A stretch of DNA of 6,769 nt from CAYYVJ01 sp964475115 (GCA_964475115.1 CAYYVJ010000094.1:1-6769), one strand, 5' to 3'; counted from the stretch's first letter, positions 1 to 5,789 are shown. The notes: generated by a model from the sequence alone, not told the origin. Translations and numbers: made by a program.

Positions 1-51
1 CCCACGTATCTAGCTTGGAAGGCTAGTGTTCTACCATTGAACTACACCCGC
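1..51 (-). tRNA. tRNA-Gly(UCC), 3' part cut by the window edge
   Basis: The minus strand begins GCGGGTGTAGTTCAATGG, the usual start of a bacterial glycine tRNA. It continues through a D-arm and an anticodon stem CTAGC/GCTAG that encloses the loop CTTCCAA, giving anticodon UCC (reads GGA and GGG). The variable region is present, but the T-arm and the 3' acceptor strand lie outside the window. The gene follows tRNA-Pro after 14 nt with no promoter or terminator between, so the two are probably processed from one transcript. Confidence 0.93.
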
Positions 52-65
52 ATGTCAGTAAAAAG

Positions 66-140
66 TCGGGGTGACAGGATTCGAACCTGCGACCTCTTGA
101 TCCCAAATCAAACGCGCTAGCCAAGCTGCGCTACACCCCG
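66..140 (-). tRNA. tRNA-Pro(UGG)
   Basis: This is a complete cloverleaf on the minus strand. The acceptor stem is CGGGGTG/CACCCCG with discriminator A, the anticodon stem is TTGAT/ATCAA around the loop TTGGGAT (anticodon UGG, reads CCN proline codons), and the T-loop is TTCGAAT. After the discriminator the sequence is CTT rather than CCA, so CCA must be added by nucleotidyltransferase. It is the first gene of a tRNA-Pro/tRNA-Gly unit behind its own consensus promoter. Confidence 0.96.
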
Positions 141-172
141 ATGAAGACCCGTCTCTTTGTGACGCAAGATGT

Positions 173-201
173 ATTATATCGTATAATTCTTGTAATGTCA
201 A
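173..201 (-). promoter_or_regulatory. sigmaA promoter of the tRNA-Pro/tRNA-Gly operon
   Basis: Read on the minus strand, TTGACA (196-201) is followed by a 17-nt spacer and TATAAT (173-178). Both hexamers match the consensus perfectly at ideal spacing. The 5' end of tRNA-Pro lies 32 nt downstream of the -10 box, which fits a short leader removed by RNase P. Such a strong promoter is expected for stable RNA genes. Confidence 0.93.
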
Positions 202-282
202 CGATTTTCAACAGTTTTTTTATTTTTCTTAAAAAAGCCGATAAACACTGATGAAATGCGGGTAAATGAACGTTAAAATAAT

Positions 283-768
283 CTAATGTTCCAAATAATT
301 TATAGTAAAATGAAAAATTCCTTGAGAATCTATTTCCATAATAATATAAGAGGGAAGTTTCCCTAACTGTCTAGGATAAGAAATACTACCAGGATTTAAA
401 ACCACTATTTCATCTGATATATCTAGGTAGGGTCTATGAGTATGCCCAAACATTACAATATCCATCCCTCTTGCCACAGCATCCATTCGTAAGTTTTCAA
501 CTCCCACCGAAACATAATAATAATTCCCGTGAGTTAAAAGTACTTTATAAGGACCAACTTCTATTTCTTTTTCCTTCTCTAATCTAGAAAAAAAATCATT
601 ATTCCCAGCTATAATCTCCACAGGACAATTTGCTATTGCCTCAATATAATCTTCTCCGCCTTCTACGTCCCCTAAATGAATAAGTAAATCCAGGTTTCCA
701 ACCCGCTCCAAAACTTTTTCTAAATTCCCATGTCTTTTGTGAGTATCACTTACTATTAGTATGCGCAT
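283..768 (-). CDS. YfcE/YsnB-type metallophosphoesterase
   Basis: This 161-residue cytoplasmic protein has the calcineurin-like metallophosphoesterase metal site of the YfcE/MJ0936 family: DTH at 8-10, LGD at 32-34, GNND at 55-58, LTHG at 79-82 and GHTH at 108-111, with the family NPGS motif at 126-129. Family members hydrolyse model phosphodiesters with a dinuclear metal site; the natural substrate is usually unknown. I place the start at 768 because an AGGGG Shine-Dalgarno (778-782) sits 9 nt before this ATG but directly abuts the upstream ATG at 777. Starting at 768 also gives the canonical MRILIVSDTH opening. The gene overlaps the end of rdgB by 23 nt, so translation is probably coupled. 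The same rdgB-phosphoesterase pair occurs as ysnA-ysnB in Bacillus subtilis. It is the last gene of the operon, and I see no clear terminator after it. Confidence 0.93.
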   Translation of the reverse strand: MRILIVSDTHKRHGNLEKVLERVGNLDLLIHLGDVEGGEDYIEAIANCPVEIIAGNNDFFSRLEKEKEIEVGPYKVLLTHGNYYYVSVGVENLRMDAVARGMDIVMFGHTHRPYLDISDEIVVLNPGSISYPRQLGKLPSYIIMEIDSQGIFHFTINYLEH

Positions 769-1381
769 TAAATACATCCCCTATCAAATTCTTCTTTAGA
801 AATTTTTCCTTCATTTTTTCTAATGCCTTTTTTCTGTGGCTAATGGCATTTTTTTGTTCTGTAGTTAATTCTGCAGTAGTAGCTTGATACTGAGGAATAT
901 ACACAATAGGGTCATATCCAAAACCATTATCCCCACGTTCTTCATCCGCAATATATCCTTCTATGGTTCCTCTCGTAGTAAGAATGGTACCATCTGGAAA
1001 TGCTGCTGCAATTACACACACAAAGCGTGCACTACGTTCTTCCCCTTTTGCTTCCATTAAGCGTTTGATAATTTCATTATTTTTTATAGTATATGGCGTA
1101 TCAGTACCTAAAAACCTAGCTGAATAAATTCCAGGTTGCTTATCTATATAATCTACTTCTAAACCCGAATCATCTGCTATTACTAAAGAACCTGTCAATT
1201 CCATAATCGCCTTTGCTTTTATAATAGCATTTTCTTCAAATGTACTTCCATCTTCTATAATATCAATATCGATTCCAGCTTCTTTTAAAGAAATAATCTT
1301 GATTCCCATATCAGCTAGTATCAATCGAATCTCTTTCATTTTTCCTTCATTCGTTGTAGCAATTATAATCTTGTCTATCAT
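746..1381 (-). CDS. rdgB: XTP/dITP diphosphatase (RdgB/HAM1 family)
   Basis: The 211-residue product is a Ham1/RdgB non-canonical purine NTP pyrophosphatase. The family hydrolyses XTP, dITP and ITP to the monophosphate plus pyrophosphate, keeping deaminated purines out of DNA and RNA. Visible signature motifs are the nucleotide-binding TTNEGK (9-14), FEENA (48-52), the acidic metal site ADDSGLEV (69-76), PGIYSAR (83-89), GFGYDP (153-158) and the base-recognition SHR (181-183). Most members are about 195-200 residues long; the excess here is a lysine-rich C-terminal tail after residue 195. That tail includes the stretch overlapping the next gene. The start is supported by AAGGAG 8 nt upstream. 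The protease stop lies 37 nt upstream, and the downstream phosphoesterase start lies inside this gene, so the gene is within an operon. Confidence 0.97.
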   Translation of the reverse strand: MIDKIIIATTNEGKMKEIRLILADMGIKIISLKEAGIDIDIIEDGSTFEENAIIKAKAIMELTGSLVIADDSGLEVDYIDKQPGIYSARFLGTDTPYTIKNNEIIKRLMEAKGEERSARFVCVIAAAFPDGTILTTRGTIEGYIADEERGDNGFGYDPIVYIPQYQATTAELTTEQKNAISHRKKALEKMKEKFLKKNLIGDVFNAHTNSK

Positions 1382-1418
1382 CTGTTAGTCTCCTTAACTT
1401 CTCTTCCTAAAACATCAC

Positions 1419-3125
1419 TTATGAATCTGTAAATACCTTCAAGCAAAGATTACTGTTTTGAGTTTCTTCAGAACTTTCCCAGCGTTTTCCTTGAAGACTA
1501 ATATATCCTTCCCCGTCTGTTAAAATCACGTCTTTTGTCGACTCATCTGCTGCGTATTCGATGGCTATAGGCCGTTCTGAGTTAGGCGTTCTGATTTTTA
1601 TAACGATAGCAAATTTCTCTCCTGGCTTCAACTCGATTTCTGTATTCAAATCCACCGTATAATAACCTGCATTGTTAAATTTTCCAGATTTTACAAATCC
1701 CCTTCTATTCAAAGATGATGTGTCTTCAAAATCCCTAACCAAATATATTTCATACTCTGTATCTTTCCCTGTAGCGTAAAAACTTACCGCTTTTAATTTC
1801 TCATTTGAATTTGCTTTATATACATTTGCAAAAAAGGCATACTCTTTTCCATATCCCAATTGTCCTACCCATCCACATAAATCACTCTGATAAATATTGT
1901 CATAGTTATCAGCTTCTTCTATTCCTGTATAAACAACATTATGAATTCCAATATTTGTATCATAATAAGATACATAAAAGGTTCCGCCGTCTCCGAATTC
2001 TTCGCCCCAACTATTTCTACAAATAAAGGCTCCATCTGCTTCCAAATCCATGTTGAAATTATCTTTGGAATAATTATCATCCCATCCTATAATAACAACA
2101 TCGTGATTCGGCTTTTCTGTGCCAATATAGCAATAAGCGTAGGTTTCCCGGTTATAATAGATAGAACGGCTTCCTGAGTCTTTTAGCGAGGTATAAAGGG
2201 AACTTTGGACTCCTCCATACTTATAAACCATTTCTTTAATCTTATCAAAGTCTTTTCCTTCAATTATTTGAACTTCCTGAACATGTTTTACTGCTTTTAA
2301 ACCCTCTGGTGATTCACCATCACCATAAGGATCATCTTTTTCAAGTACAGGACCTTGCCAACTAGCTAAATAAGCAATTGACATGGTATATTCCCCACCA
2401 TCATTTAACTCTGAAGAAAAACTATTATGTATACTCATATGATCTTGGGAAAAATCAAACGCTTCTTCGGGAAGCAAAGATGATTCTAAGGCTGTCAAAG
2501 AAGCAAATGCCCAGCAAGTTCCATATGGTCCTTGATCTTGTACGATAGGCGAACGAGTTTTTTCTCTATAATCATACAGATATGGTATTTTCCTCATATC
2601 TGTTACCAAATTATTAATCGTTGCAGTATTTGTCTCAATATCCCATGAATAACTACATTTTAAGCCTTCTATTAAGGCATCTACTGGAATATAAACCGTT
2701 TGACTATCATCAACTAAAGTTGCTGATAATGGTCTCGTTTCTTCATTCACCATCATAAAAGGATCATTTTTATTTAAAGTAATAGAAATATCATTTTTTT
2801 CAATTAGCAAGGTAGTGTTATCATAAAAATGTACACCTGAATCAAAATTACTCTTTAAAACAGATATAGGAATCATGAGATTAAGGTTAGCATCCATATA
2901 AACCTTTTCTTTTGTTAACTCAATTTCCTTCTCATCTATAATAAGAGTAATCTCTTTTTTATTAATACTTTCTGCTATTGTTTCATTCCAAATATCCGGC
3001 ATTTCACTTACCGGATATCCAGGTTGAACACTTTCTGCGTAAACAAAATTATACCTTTCAATAAAAAGGCCAAGTCCAAGTGTTAAAATTGCTAATACAA
3101 AAAATTTACTATTTTTCAATTTCAT
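1419..3125 (-). CDS. Secreted papain-family (C1A) cysteine protease with stalk and lectin-like domains
   Basis: The product is 568 residues long. A signal peptide covers about 1-30 (basic start, hydrophobic 8-22, cleavage probably after VYA), so the protein is exported. Residues ~57-172 resemble the copper amine oxidase N-terminal-like 'stalk' domain common in clostridial surface proteins (short strands, IPISVL and YIPVDALIEG motifs). Residues ~177-400 form the papain-like catalytic domain: oxyanion Gln198, nucleophile Cys204 in GTCWAFAS, His341 in NHDVVIIGWDD and Asn371 in CRNSWGEEFGDGG, so the catalytic set is complete. Residues ~410-568 match the lectin-like C-terminal domain of clostridial C1A proteases (GWVGQLGYG, then AVSFYATG). 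No I29-type inhibitory propeptide is visible; the stalk domain occupies that place. The ATG start overlaps the methyltransferase stop as ATGA. The start itself is uncertain (see the separate Shine-Dalgarno entry). Substrates are unknown. Confidence 0.92.
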   Translation of the reverse strand: MKLKNSKFFVLAILTLGLGLFIERYNFVYAESVQPGYPVSEMPDIWNETIAESINKKEITLIIDEKEIELTKEKVYMDANLNLMIPISVLKSNFDSGVHFYDNTTLLIEKNDISITLNKNDPFMMVNEETRPLSATLVDDSQTVYIPVDALIEGLKCSYSWDIETNTATINNLVTDMRKIPYLYDYREKTRSPIVQDQGPYGTCWAFASLTALESSLLPEEAFDFSQDHMSIHNSFSSELNDGGEYTMSIAYLASWQGPVLEKDDPYGDGESPEGLKAVKHVQEVQIIEGKDFDKIKEMVYKYGGVQSSLYTSLKDSGSRSIYYNRETYAYCYIGTEKPNHDVVIIGWDDNYSKDNFNMDLEADGAFICRNSWGEEFGDGGTFYVSYYDTNIGIHNVVYTGIEEADNYDNIYQSDLCGWVGQLGYGKEYAFFANVYKANSNEKLKAVSFYATGKDTEYEIYLVRDFEDTSSLNRRGFVKSGKFNNAGYYTVDLNTEIELKPGEKFAIVIKIRTPNSERPIAIEYAADESTKDVILTDGEGYISLQGKRWESSEETQNSNLCLKVFTDS

Positions 3126-4276
3126 CTCCTATTATTTTGTTTTGGAGGCCTAGGCCCTAAAAACTGATAAAAATATGTTTTTAGCATACCATTATATATT
3201 TTTCTATTTTTATCGGCTTTTCTTCCCATATATTTTTCAACTTCTTCATAGCCTGTAATTACATATGCAGACCAGGAATCTAATTCTTTAAATTGTTTAC
3301 CAAAATCTCTATAAATATCTGGCAAAGTATCTTCTGTCTCTAGACGTTCACCGTAAGGAGGGTTCGTTATAATAAAGCCATACTTTTTAGGATGACTCAA
3401 TTTATCAACAGGTCTTTGCTGAAAATGAATGTGTTGTTCTACATCTGCTCTTGCAGCATTTTCTCTAGCTGCCTTTACAATCTCTCCATCAATATCATAA
3501 GCTTGTATATCCATGGTCACACTACGATCCACCATATCATTAGCTTCGTTTATTACGTCATACCATTCTCTTTTTGGAATTAAATTATCCCACTCCTGTG
3601 AATGAAAAGTACGATTCATACCAGGTGCAATATTTGCTCCTATCATTGCTGCCTCAATCGCAAAGGTTCCACTACCACAAAATGGGTCTACTAAAATACG
3701 TTCTTTATTCCAAGGTGTCAACATAATAAGTGCTGCAGCAAGGGTTTCAGAAATAGGGGCTATACTATTCAACAGACGATAACCCCTTTTATGCAAGGAA
3801 TCTCCTGAAGTATCGATACCTATAGTAACCTCATCCTTAAGAAGAAAAACTCTTAAAGGGTACTCGCTTCCATTTTCTTCAAACCAATCAATTTTATATC
3901 TGGTTTTCATTCTATCAACCATCGCTTTTTTCATAATTGATTGTATGTCAGAAGGGCTAAATAATTTACTCTTTACAGAGCTTGCCTTTGTAACCCAGAA
4001 TTTCCCGTCCTTGGGGATATAATCTTCCCAAGGAAGTGCCTTTGTATTTTGAAATAACTCTTCATAGGTCTCAGCCTTAAAGCTTGCAACTTTAAGTAGA
4101 ACTCTTTCTGCTGTCCTTAAAAAGACATTTGCTCTACAAATTGCTTCAGCATCACCAATAAAAGTTACTCTACCATCTTCCACTTTACTTATTTCATATC
4201 CTAAATCTAATATTTCATTTTTCAATACTGCCTCTAATCCAAAATGACATGGGGCAATTAGTTCAATTGTCTTCAT
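3122..4276 (-). CDS. THUMP-domain SAM-dependent RNA methyltransferase (YpsC / RlmL N-half family)
   Basis: This 384-residue cytoplasmic protein has an N-terminal ferredoxin-like segment (1-45), a THUMP RNA-binding domain (~45-155) and a Rossmann-fold class I methyltransferase. The conserved LHKRGYR linker lies at 161-167, the SAM-binding motif DPFCGSGTF at 197-205, the acidic SAM-contact strand AYDID at 259-263 and the catalytic NPPYGER at 305-311. An NPPY motif marks methylation of an exocyclic amine. Architecture and length match Firmicute YpsC and the N-terminal half of E. coli RlmL, which makes m2G2445 in 23S rRNA; the exact target base here is inferred. AAGGAG lies 5 nt before the ATG, and the UAA stop of yfcE (9-nt gap) overlaps this Shine-Dalgarno. 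Its own stop overlaps the protease start. Confidence 0.94.
   Translation of the reverse strand: MKTIELIAPCHFGLEAVLKNEILDLGYEISKVEDGRVTFIGDAEAICRANVFLRTAERVLLKVASFKAETYEELFQNTKALPWEDYIPKDGKFWVTKASSVKSKLFSPSDIQSIMKKAMVDRMKTRYKIDWFEENGSEYPLRVFLLKDEVTIGIDTSGDSLHKRGYRLLNSIAPISETLAAALIMLTPWNKERILVDPFCGSGTFAIEAAMIGANIAPGMNRTFHSQEWDNLIPKREWYDVINEANDMVDRSVTMDIQAYDIDGEIVKAARENAARADVEQHIHFQQRPVDKLSHPKKYGFIITNPPYGERLETEDTLPDIYRDFGKQFKELDSWSAYVITGYEEVEKYMGRKADKNRKIYNGMLKTYFYQFLGPRPPKQNNRR
3126..3130 (-). promoter_or_regulatory. Shine-Dalgarno that questions the protease start
   Basis: AGGAG on the minus strand directly touches the ATG at 3125, which leaves no spacing for normal initiation. The third codon is TTG (3117-3119), 6 nt from the AGGAG and at good spacing. 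Either the protein starts at this TTG, losing two residues without harming the signal peptide, or the ATG is used by re-initiation from the overlapping methyltransferase stop. Confidence 0.5.
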
Positions 4277-4285
4277 TCTATCTCC

Positions 4286-4837
4286 TTAGTGTTGTAGAAG
4301 TTCTAACTGTTTAAGTACAGATCCTTCAAAATCTAAAACTTTAAATATTTCATTTTCATATATTCCATAGCTAGCAACATTACCTTCCTTTGGAAGGGAT
4401 ACGGAACCTGGATTAATATAATAGTTATCCTTTTCTTCCTGTGCCATAAAGATGTGGGTATGCCCATATATAAGGGCATCGCCTTTTTTCATCGGCAAAG
4501 GATTCTCTCTATTATATACGTCTCCATGGGTTGTGTAAAGAACTCTTTTATCTATAAAAATAGCACTATACCCCTCATTCAAAGGAAAATCTAACACCAT
4601 TTGGTCTACTGATGCATCACAATTTCCTCTTATAGCTATTATCTCATCTTTTATAGAATTTAACATCCTAATTACTTCTTTTGGGGCATATTCTTTAGGT
4701 AAATCATTTCTAGGTCCATGATAAAGCAAATCTCCCAACAAAATCAATCTATCTGCTTTACTCTTTTTAAAAGTCTCTATCATTTTATCACAATAAAATG
4801 CTGAACCATGTAAATCAGATGCAAACATTAATTTCAT
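4286..4837 (-). CDS. yfcE: YfcE-type metal-dependent phosphodiesterase
   Basis: The 183-residue protein closely resembles E. coli YfcE (184 residues) along its whole length: KLMFASDLHGS at the start, LLGDLLYHGPRN at 33-44, IRGNCD at 69-74, VDQM at 77-80, YTTHGD at 101-106, IYGHTH at 123-128 and INPGSVSLPKEGN at 141-153. Metal ligands visible are Asp8, His10, Asp36, Asn72, His104, His126 and His128. E. coli YfcE is a manganese-dependent phosphodiesterase on artificial substrates; its physiological substrate is not established. The start follows AGGAGG at 6 nt. It is the first gene of the five-gene operon and sits behind a promoter with a perfect -35 box. The second phosphoesterase at the operon's far end is a different subfamily, not a copy of this one. 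Confidence 0.96.
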   Translation of the reverse strand: MKLMFASDLHGSAFYCDKMIETFKKSKADRLILLGDLLYHGPRNDLPKEYAPKEVIRMLNSIKDEIIAIRGNCDASVDQMVLDFPLNEGYSAIFIDKRVLYTTHGDVYNRENPLPMKKGDALIYGHTHIFMAQEEKDNYYINPGSVSLPKEGNVASYGIYENEIFKVLDFEGSVLKQLELLQH

Positions 4838-4879
4838 ACTCAGCCTCCTGTATATTCAAATTTTTTATCTTATATTTAT

Positions 4880-4908
4880 ATATTAAAGTTTTACCTTCTT
4901 TCTGTCAA
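4880..4908 (-). promoter_or_regulatory. Probable sigmaA promoter of the yfcE-to-rdgB operon
   Basis: On the minus strand TTGACA (4903-4908, perfect) is followed by 17 nt and TAATAT (4880-4885, four of six consensus positions). The region downstream is very AT-rich, giving a leader of about 35 nt before the yfcE ATG. The -35 box starts only 7 nt after the rhodanese stop codon and no terminator separates the two, so read-through from the rhodanese gene may add to expression. Confidence 0.7.
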
Positions 4909-4915
4909 TAAAATC

Positions 4916-5209
4916 CTATGAATCAAAGTACATTTGCATGCCACCTGCCACTGCTATAACATCAAATTCCATAGAAGTTAAGATTCTGGCAGCACTAAAA
5001 CTTTTTCCTCCCCTTTCACAGTAGAGAACTAGTTTATAGTTTTTTGGCAAAGAAAAATCTCCTCTTTCGATTCTAGCATAAGGAATATTGATCGCATTAT
5101 AAATATGACCTTTTTTAAAATTACTTGGATCTCTTAAATCAATCATGAGCACATTATCCATAAGCATATATTTACCTACATCCTTTGCAGGTATTGTTTC
5201 AAATGTCAT
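4916..5209 (-). CDS. Single-domain rhodanese-like protein
   Basis: With the start at 5209 this is a 97-residue cytoplasmic protein, the size of GlpE/PspE-type single rhodanese domains. The fold markers are MIDLRDPSNF (22-31), KGHIYNAINIP (33-43), the active-site loop CERGGKS (64-70, sulfur-carrying Cys64) and VAGGM (87-91) near the end. Rhodaneses carry sulfur as a cysteine persulfide; the partner here is unknown. The frame stays open upstream to 5314, but that extension crosses the terminator hairpin at 5270-5326 and has no rhodanese character. The 5209 ATG follows AAGGTGAT and AGGAGGG, so I choose it. The gene lies between the Asn-rich peptide gene and yfcE, and probably has its own promoter. 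Confidence 0.9.
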   Translation of the reverse strand: MTFETIPAKDVGKYMLMDNVLMIDLRDPSNFKKGHIYNAINIPYARIERGDFSLPKNYKLVLYCERGGKSFSAARILTSMEFDVIAVAGGMQMYFDS

Positions 5210-5233
5210 TTTATCACCTTCCCTCCTATAGGT

Positions 5234-5262
5234 AATATATTCAACACCAAGGATAATGGTAA
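5234..5262 (-). promoter_or_regulatory. Possible sigmaA promoter of the rhodanese gene
   Basis: On the minus strand TTACCA (5257-5262, four of six) is followed by 17 nt and TATATT (5234-5239, five of six). It lies just past the preceding terminator, where a rhodanese promoter is needed. The implied leader is under 25 nt but still contains the Shine-Dalgarno region. Confidence 0.45.
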
Positions 5263-5269
5263 CTAATGG

Positions 5270-5326
5270 AAAAAAGGAAGCTTCTGCTCCACAACCTGAT
5301 TGGCTATTTTGCAAAAGCTTCCTTTT
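5270..5326 (-). terminator. Rho-independent terminator after the Asn-rich peptide gene
   Basis: A 16-bp inverted repeat (5272-5287 against 5311-5326, core GGAAGCTT) has a 23-nt loop and is followed on the minus strand by six T (5275-5270). One position (5284/5314) is a G.U pair on minus-strand RNA but a C.A mismatch on plus-strand RNA, which argues that the minus strand is the functional one. It begins 11 nt after the stop codon of the 51-residue gene and separates it from the rhodanese gene. Confidence 0.85.
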
Positions 5327-5337
5327 ATTAATGATTT

Positions 5338-5493
5338 TTAACTTTCCTTATTACTGTTTCCGTTGTTATTTCTCGCATTATTTTGCCCATTATTCTTTGT
5401 AGAATTCTGTGCATTATTCTTGTTCTTGCCTTGTCCATTACTCTGTCCGTTGTTTTGTCCCTGAGAGTTAGAATTGTTTTCATTACGTGCCAT
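5338..5493 (-). CDS. Small Asn-rich low-complexity basic protein, possibly a spore protein
   Basis: This 51-residue product is not one I recognise. Twenty residues are Asn, with six Gln and six Gly; there are no aliphatic (V, L, I), aromatic, Cys, Pro or Asp residues. It has six Lys/Arg against two Glu, so it is basic and almost certainly unfolded. Short NNGQ and QGQ units recur (for example 14-17, 34-37). The start at 5493 is set by AGGAGG about 9 nt upstream; the frame is open to 5556, but that part overlaps the promoter. A sigmaG-like promoter lies upstream and a clear terminator follows, so it is a single-gene transcript. Composition and promoter together suggest a small acid-soluble spore-type protein, perhaps analogous to Gln/Asn-rich gamma-type SASPs, but there is no recognisable SASP signature. 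The function is inference. Confidence 0.75.
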   Translation of the reverse strand: MARNENNSNSQGQNNGQSNGQGKNKNNAQNSTKNNGQNNARNNNGNSNKES

Positions 5494-5534
5494 TTTTATA
5501 TTCCTCCTATAAATATGATTTCTGTTACATGTTA

Positions 5535-5564
5535 TAGTATTGCTTTTTGAAATCATATTTATTC
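5535..5564 (-). promoter_or_regulatory. SigmaG/sigmaF-like forespore promoter of the Asn-rich peptide gene
   Basis: On the minus strand GAATA (5560-5564, within TTGAATA) is followed by 18 nt and AATACTA (5535-5541). The sigmaG consensus is close to GHATR at -35 and CATNHTA at -10 with about 18 nt between; only the first base of the -10 differs. The predicted start is about 35 nt before the ATG. No well-spaced sigmaA pair is visible in the same stretch. Confidence 0.5.
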
Positions 5565-5605
5565 AAATTGTTATAAATTTGTAAAAATTTAGGTGTAATT
5601 CTTTG

Positions 5606-5634
5606 TTGCATTTTTCGACAAAGTGCTTTATAAT
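5606..5634 (+). promoter_or_regulatory. Plus-strand sigmaA-like promoter
   Basis: TTGCAT (5606-5611, weak match) is followed by 17 nt and a perfect TATAAT (5629-5634). The expected start point, 7 nt after the -10, is G5641, exactly the first base of a 13-bp hairpin. It is the only plus-strand promoter I would support in the window. It diverges from the sigmaG-like promoter of the Asn-rich gene. Confidence 0.5.
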
Positions 5635-5640
5635 AAAAAT

Positions 5641-5755
5641 GTGAAAAGGAATAACCCTTCAATATTCTTTTTCACGTTATAACCCCTTATTAATTATTTA
5701 TACTCCCCTCATCGAAAGAACCACTAGGCTCCCCCTAGTGGTTCTTTCAGTTTTA
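5641..5755 (+). ncRNA. Candidate small RNA with C-rich loops
   Basis: This is a predicted transcript of about 115 nt with no credible reading frame. It begins with a hairpin (5641-5653 with 5663-5675; 13 bp, one G.U that forms only in plus-strand RNA; loop ACCCTTCAA). A mostly unpaired linker carries AACCCCTT (5681-5688) and CTCCCCTC (5703-5710). It ends with a 15-bp perfect hairpin whose loop is CTCCC. Four accessible C-rich segments resemble the motifs by which Gram-positive regulatory RNAs such as RsaE/RoxS bind G-rich Shine-Dalgarno sequences. This is an analogy, not a homology claim. Alternatively the first hairpin could be a minus-strand terminator, since minus-strand T-rich sequence follows it, or the region may be only stacked terminators. 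Confidence 0.4.
5714..5754 (+). terminator. Perfect 15-bp hairpin, probable bidirectional terminator
   Basis: GAAAGAACCACTAGG (5714-5728) pairs perfectly with 5734-5748 around the loop CTCCC. The GC-rich upper stem is flanked by an A-rich left arm and a T-rich right arm running into AGTTTT, so plus-strand RNA would end in a U-rich tail. Minus-strand RNA would end in UUCUUUCG, so it may work both ways. It would terminate the candidate small RNA. Confidence 0.65.
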
Positions 5756-5789
5756 AATATTCAATCTACATACCAAGGACAGCGATAAT

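Noticed and set aside
203..262. Possible terminator at the T-run after the phosphoesterase gene
   Set aside because: Only a 3-bp CCG/CGG closing and A/T-only pairings can be drawn, so it does not meet a terminator standard.
769..777. Alternative ATG three codons upstream in the YsnB-type phosphoesterase
   Set aside because: Its Shine-Dalgarno directly touches the ATG with no spacing, whereas the ATG at 768 has 9-nt spacing and gives the family's usual N-terminus.
1805..2177. Two plus-strand open frames (1805-2026 and 1941-2177)
   Set aside because: They lie wholly within the papain-like protease gene on the opposite strand, lack ribosome binding sites and encode low-complexity sequence without recognisable domains.
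3392..3583. Plus-strand open frame of 63 codons
   Set aside because: It is antisense to the methyltransferase catalytic domain, with no ribosome binding site or promoter and no recognisable product.
5210..5314. Upstream extension of the rhodanese reading frame
   Set aside because: The extension passes through the terminator hairpin of the preceding gene and its likely promoter, and adds residues that no rhodanese needs. The ATG at 5209 has the better ribosome binding site.
5494..5556. Upstream extension of the Asn-rich protein
   Set aside because: The extra 21 codons overlap the promoter -10 region and differ in composition; AGGAGG is correctly placed for the ATG at 5493.
5641..5682. Leaderless GTG frame of 13 codons at the start of the candidate small RNA
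   Set aside because: It has no ribosome binding site and its first codons form the hairpin stem, so translation is unlikely.
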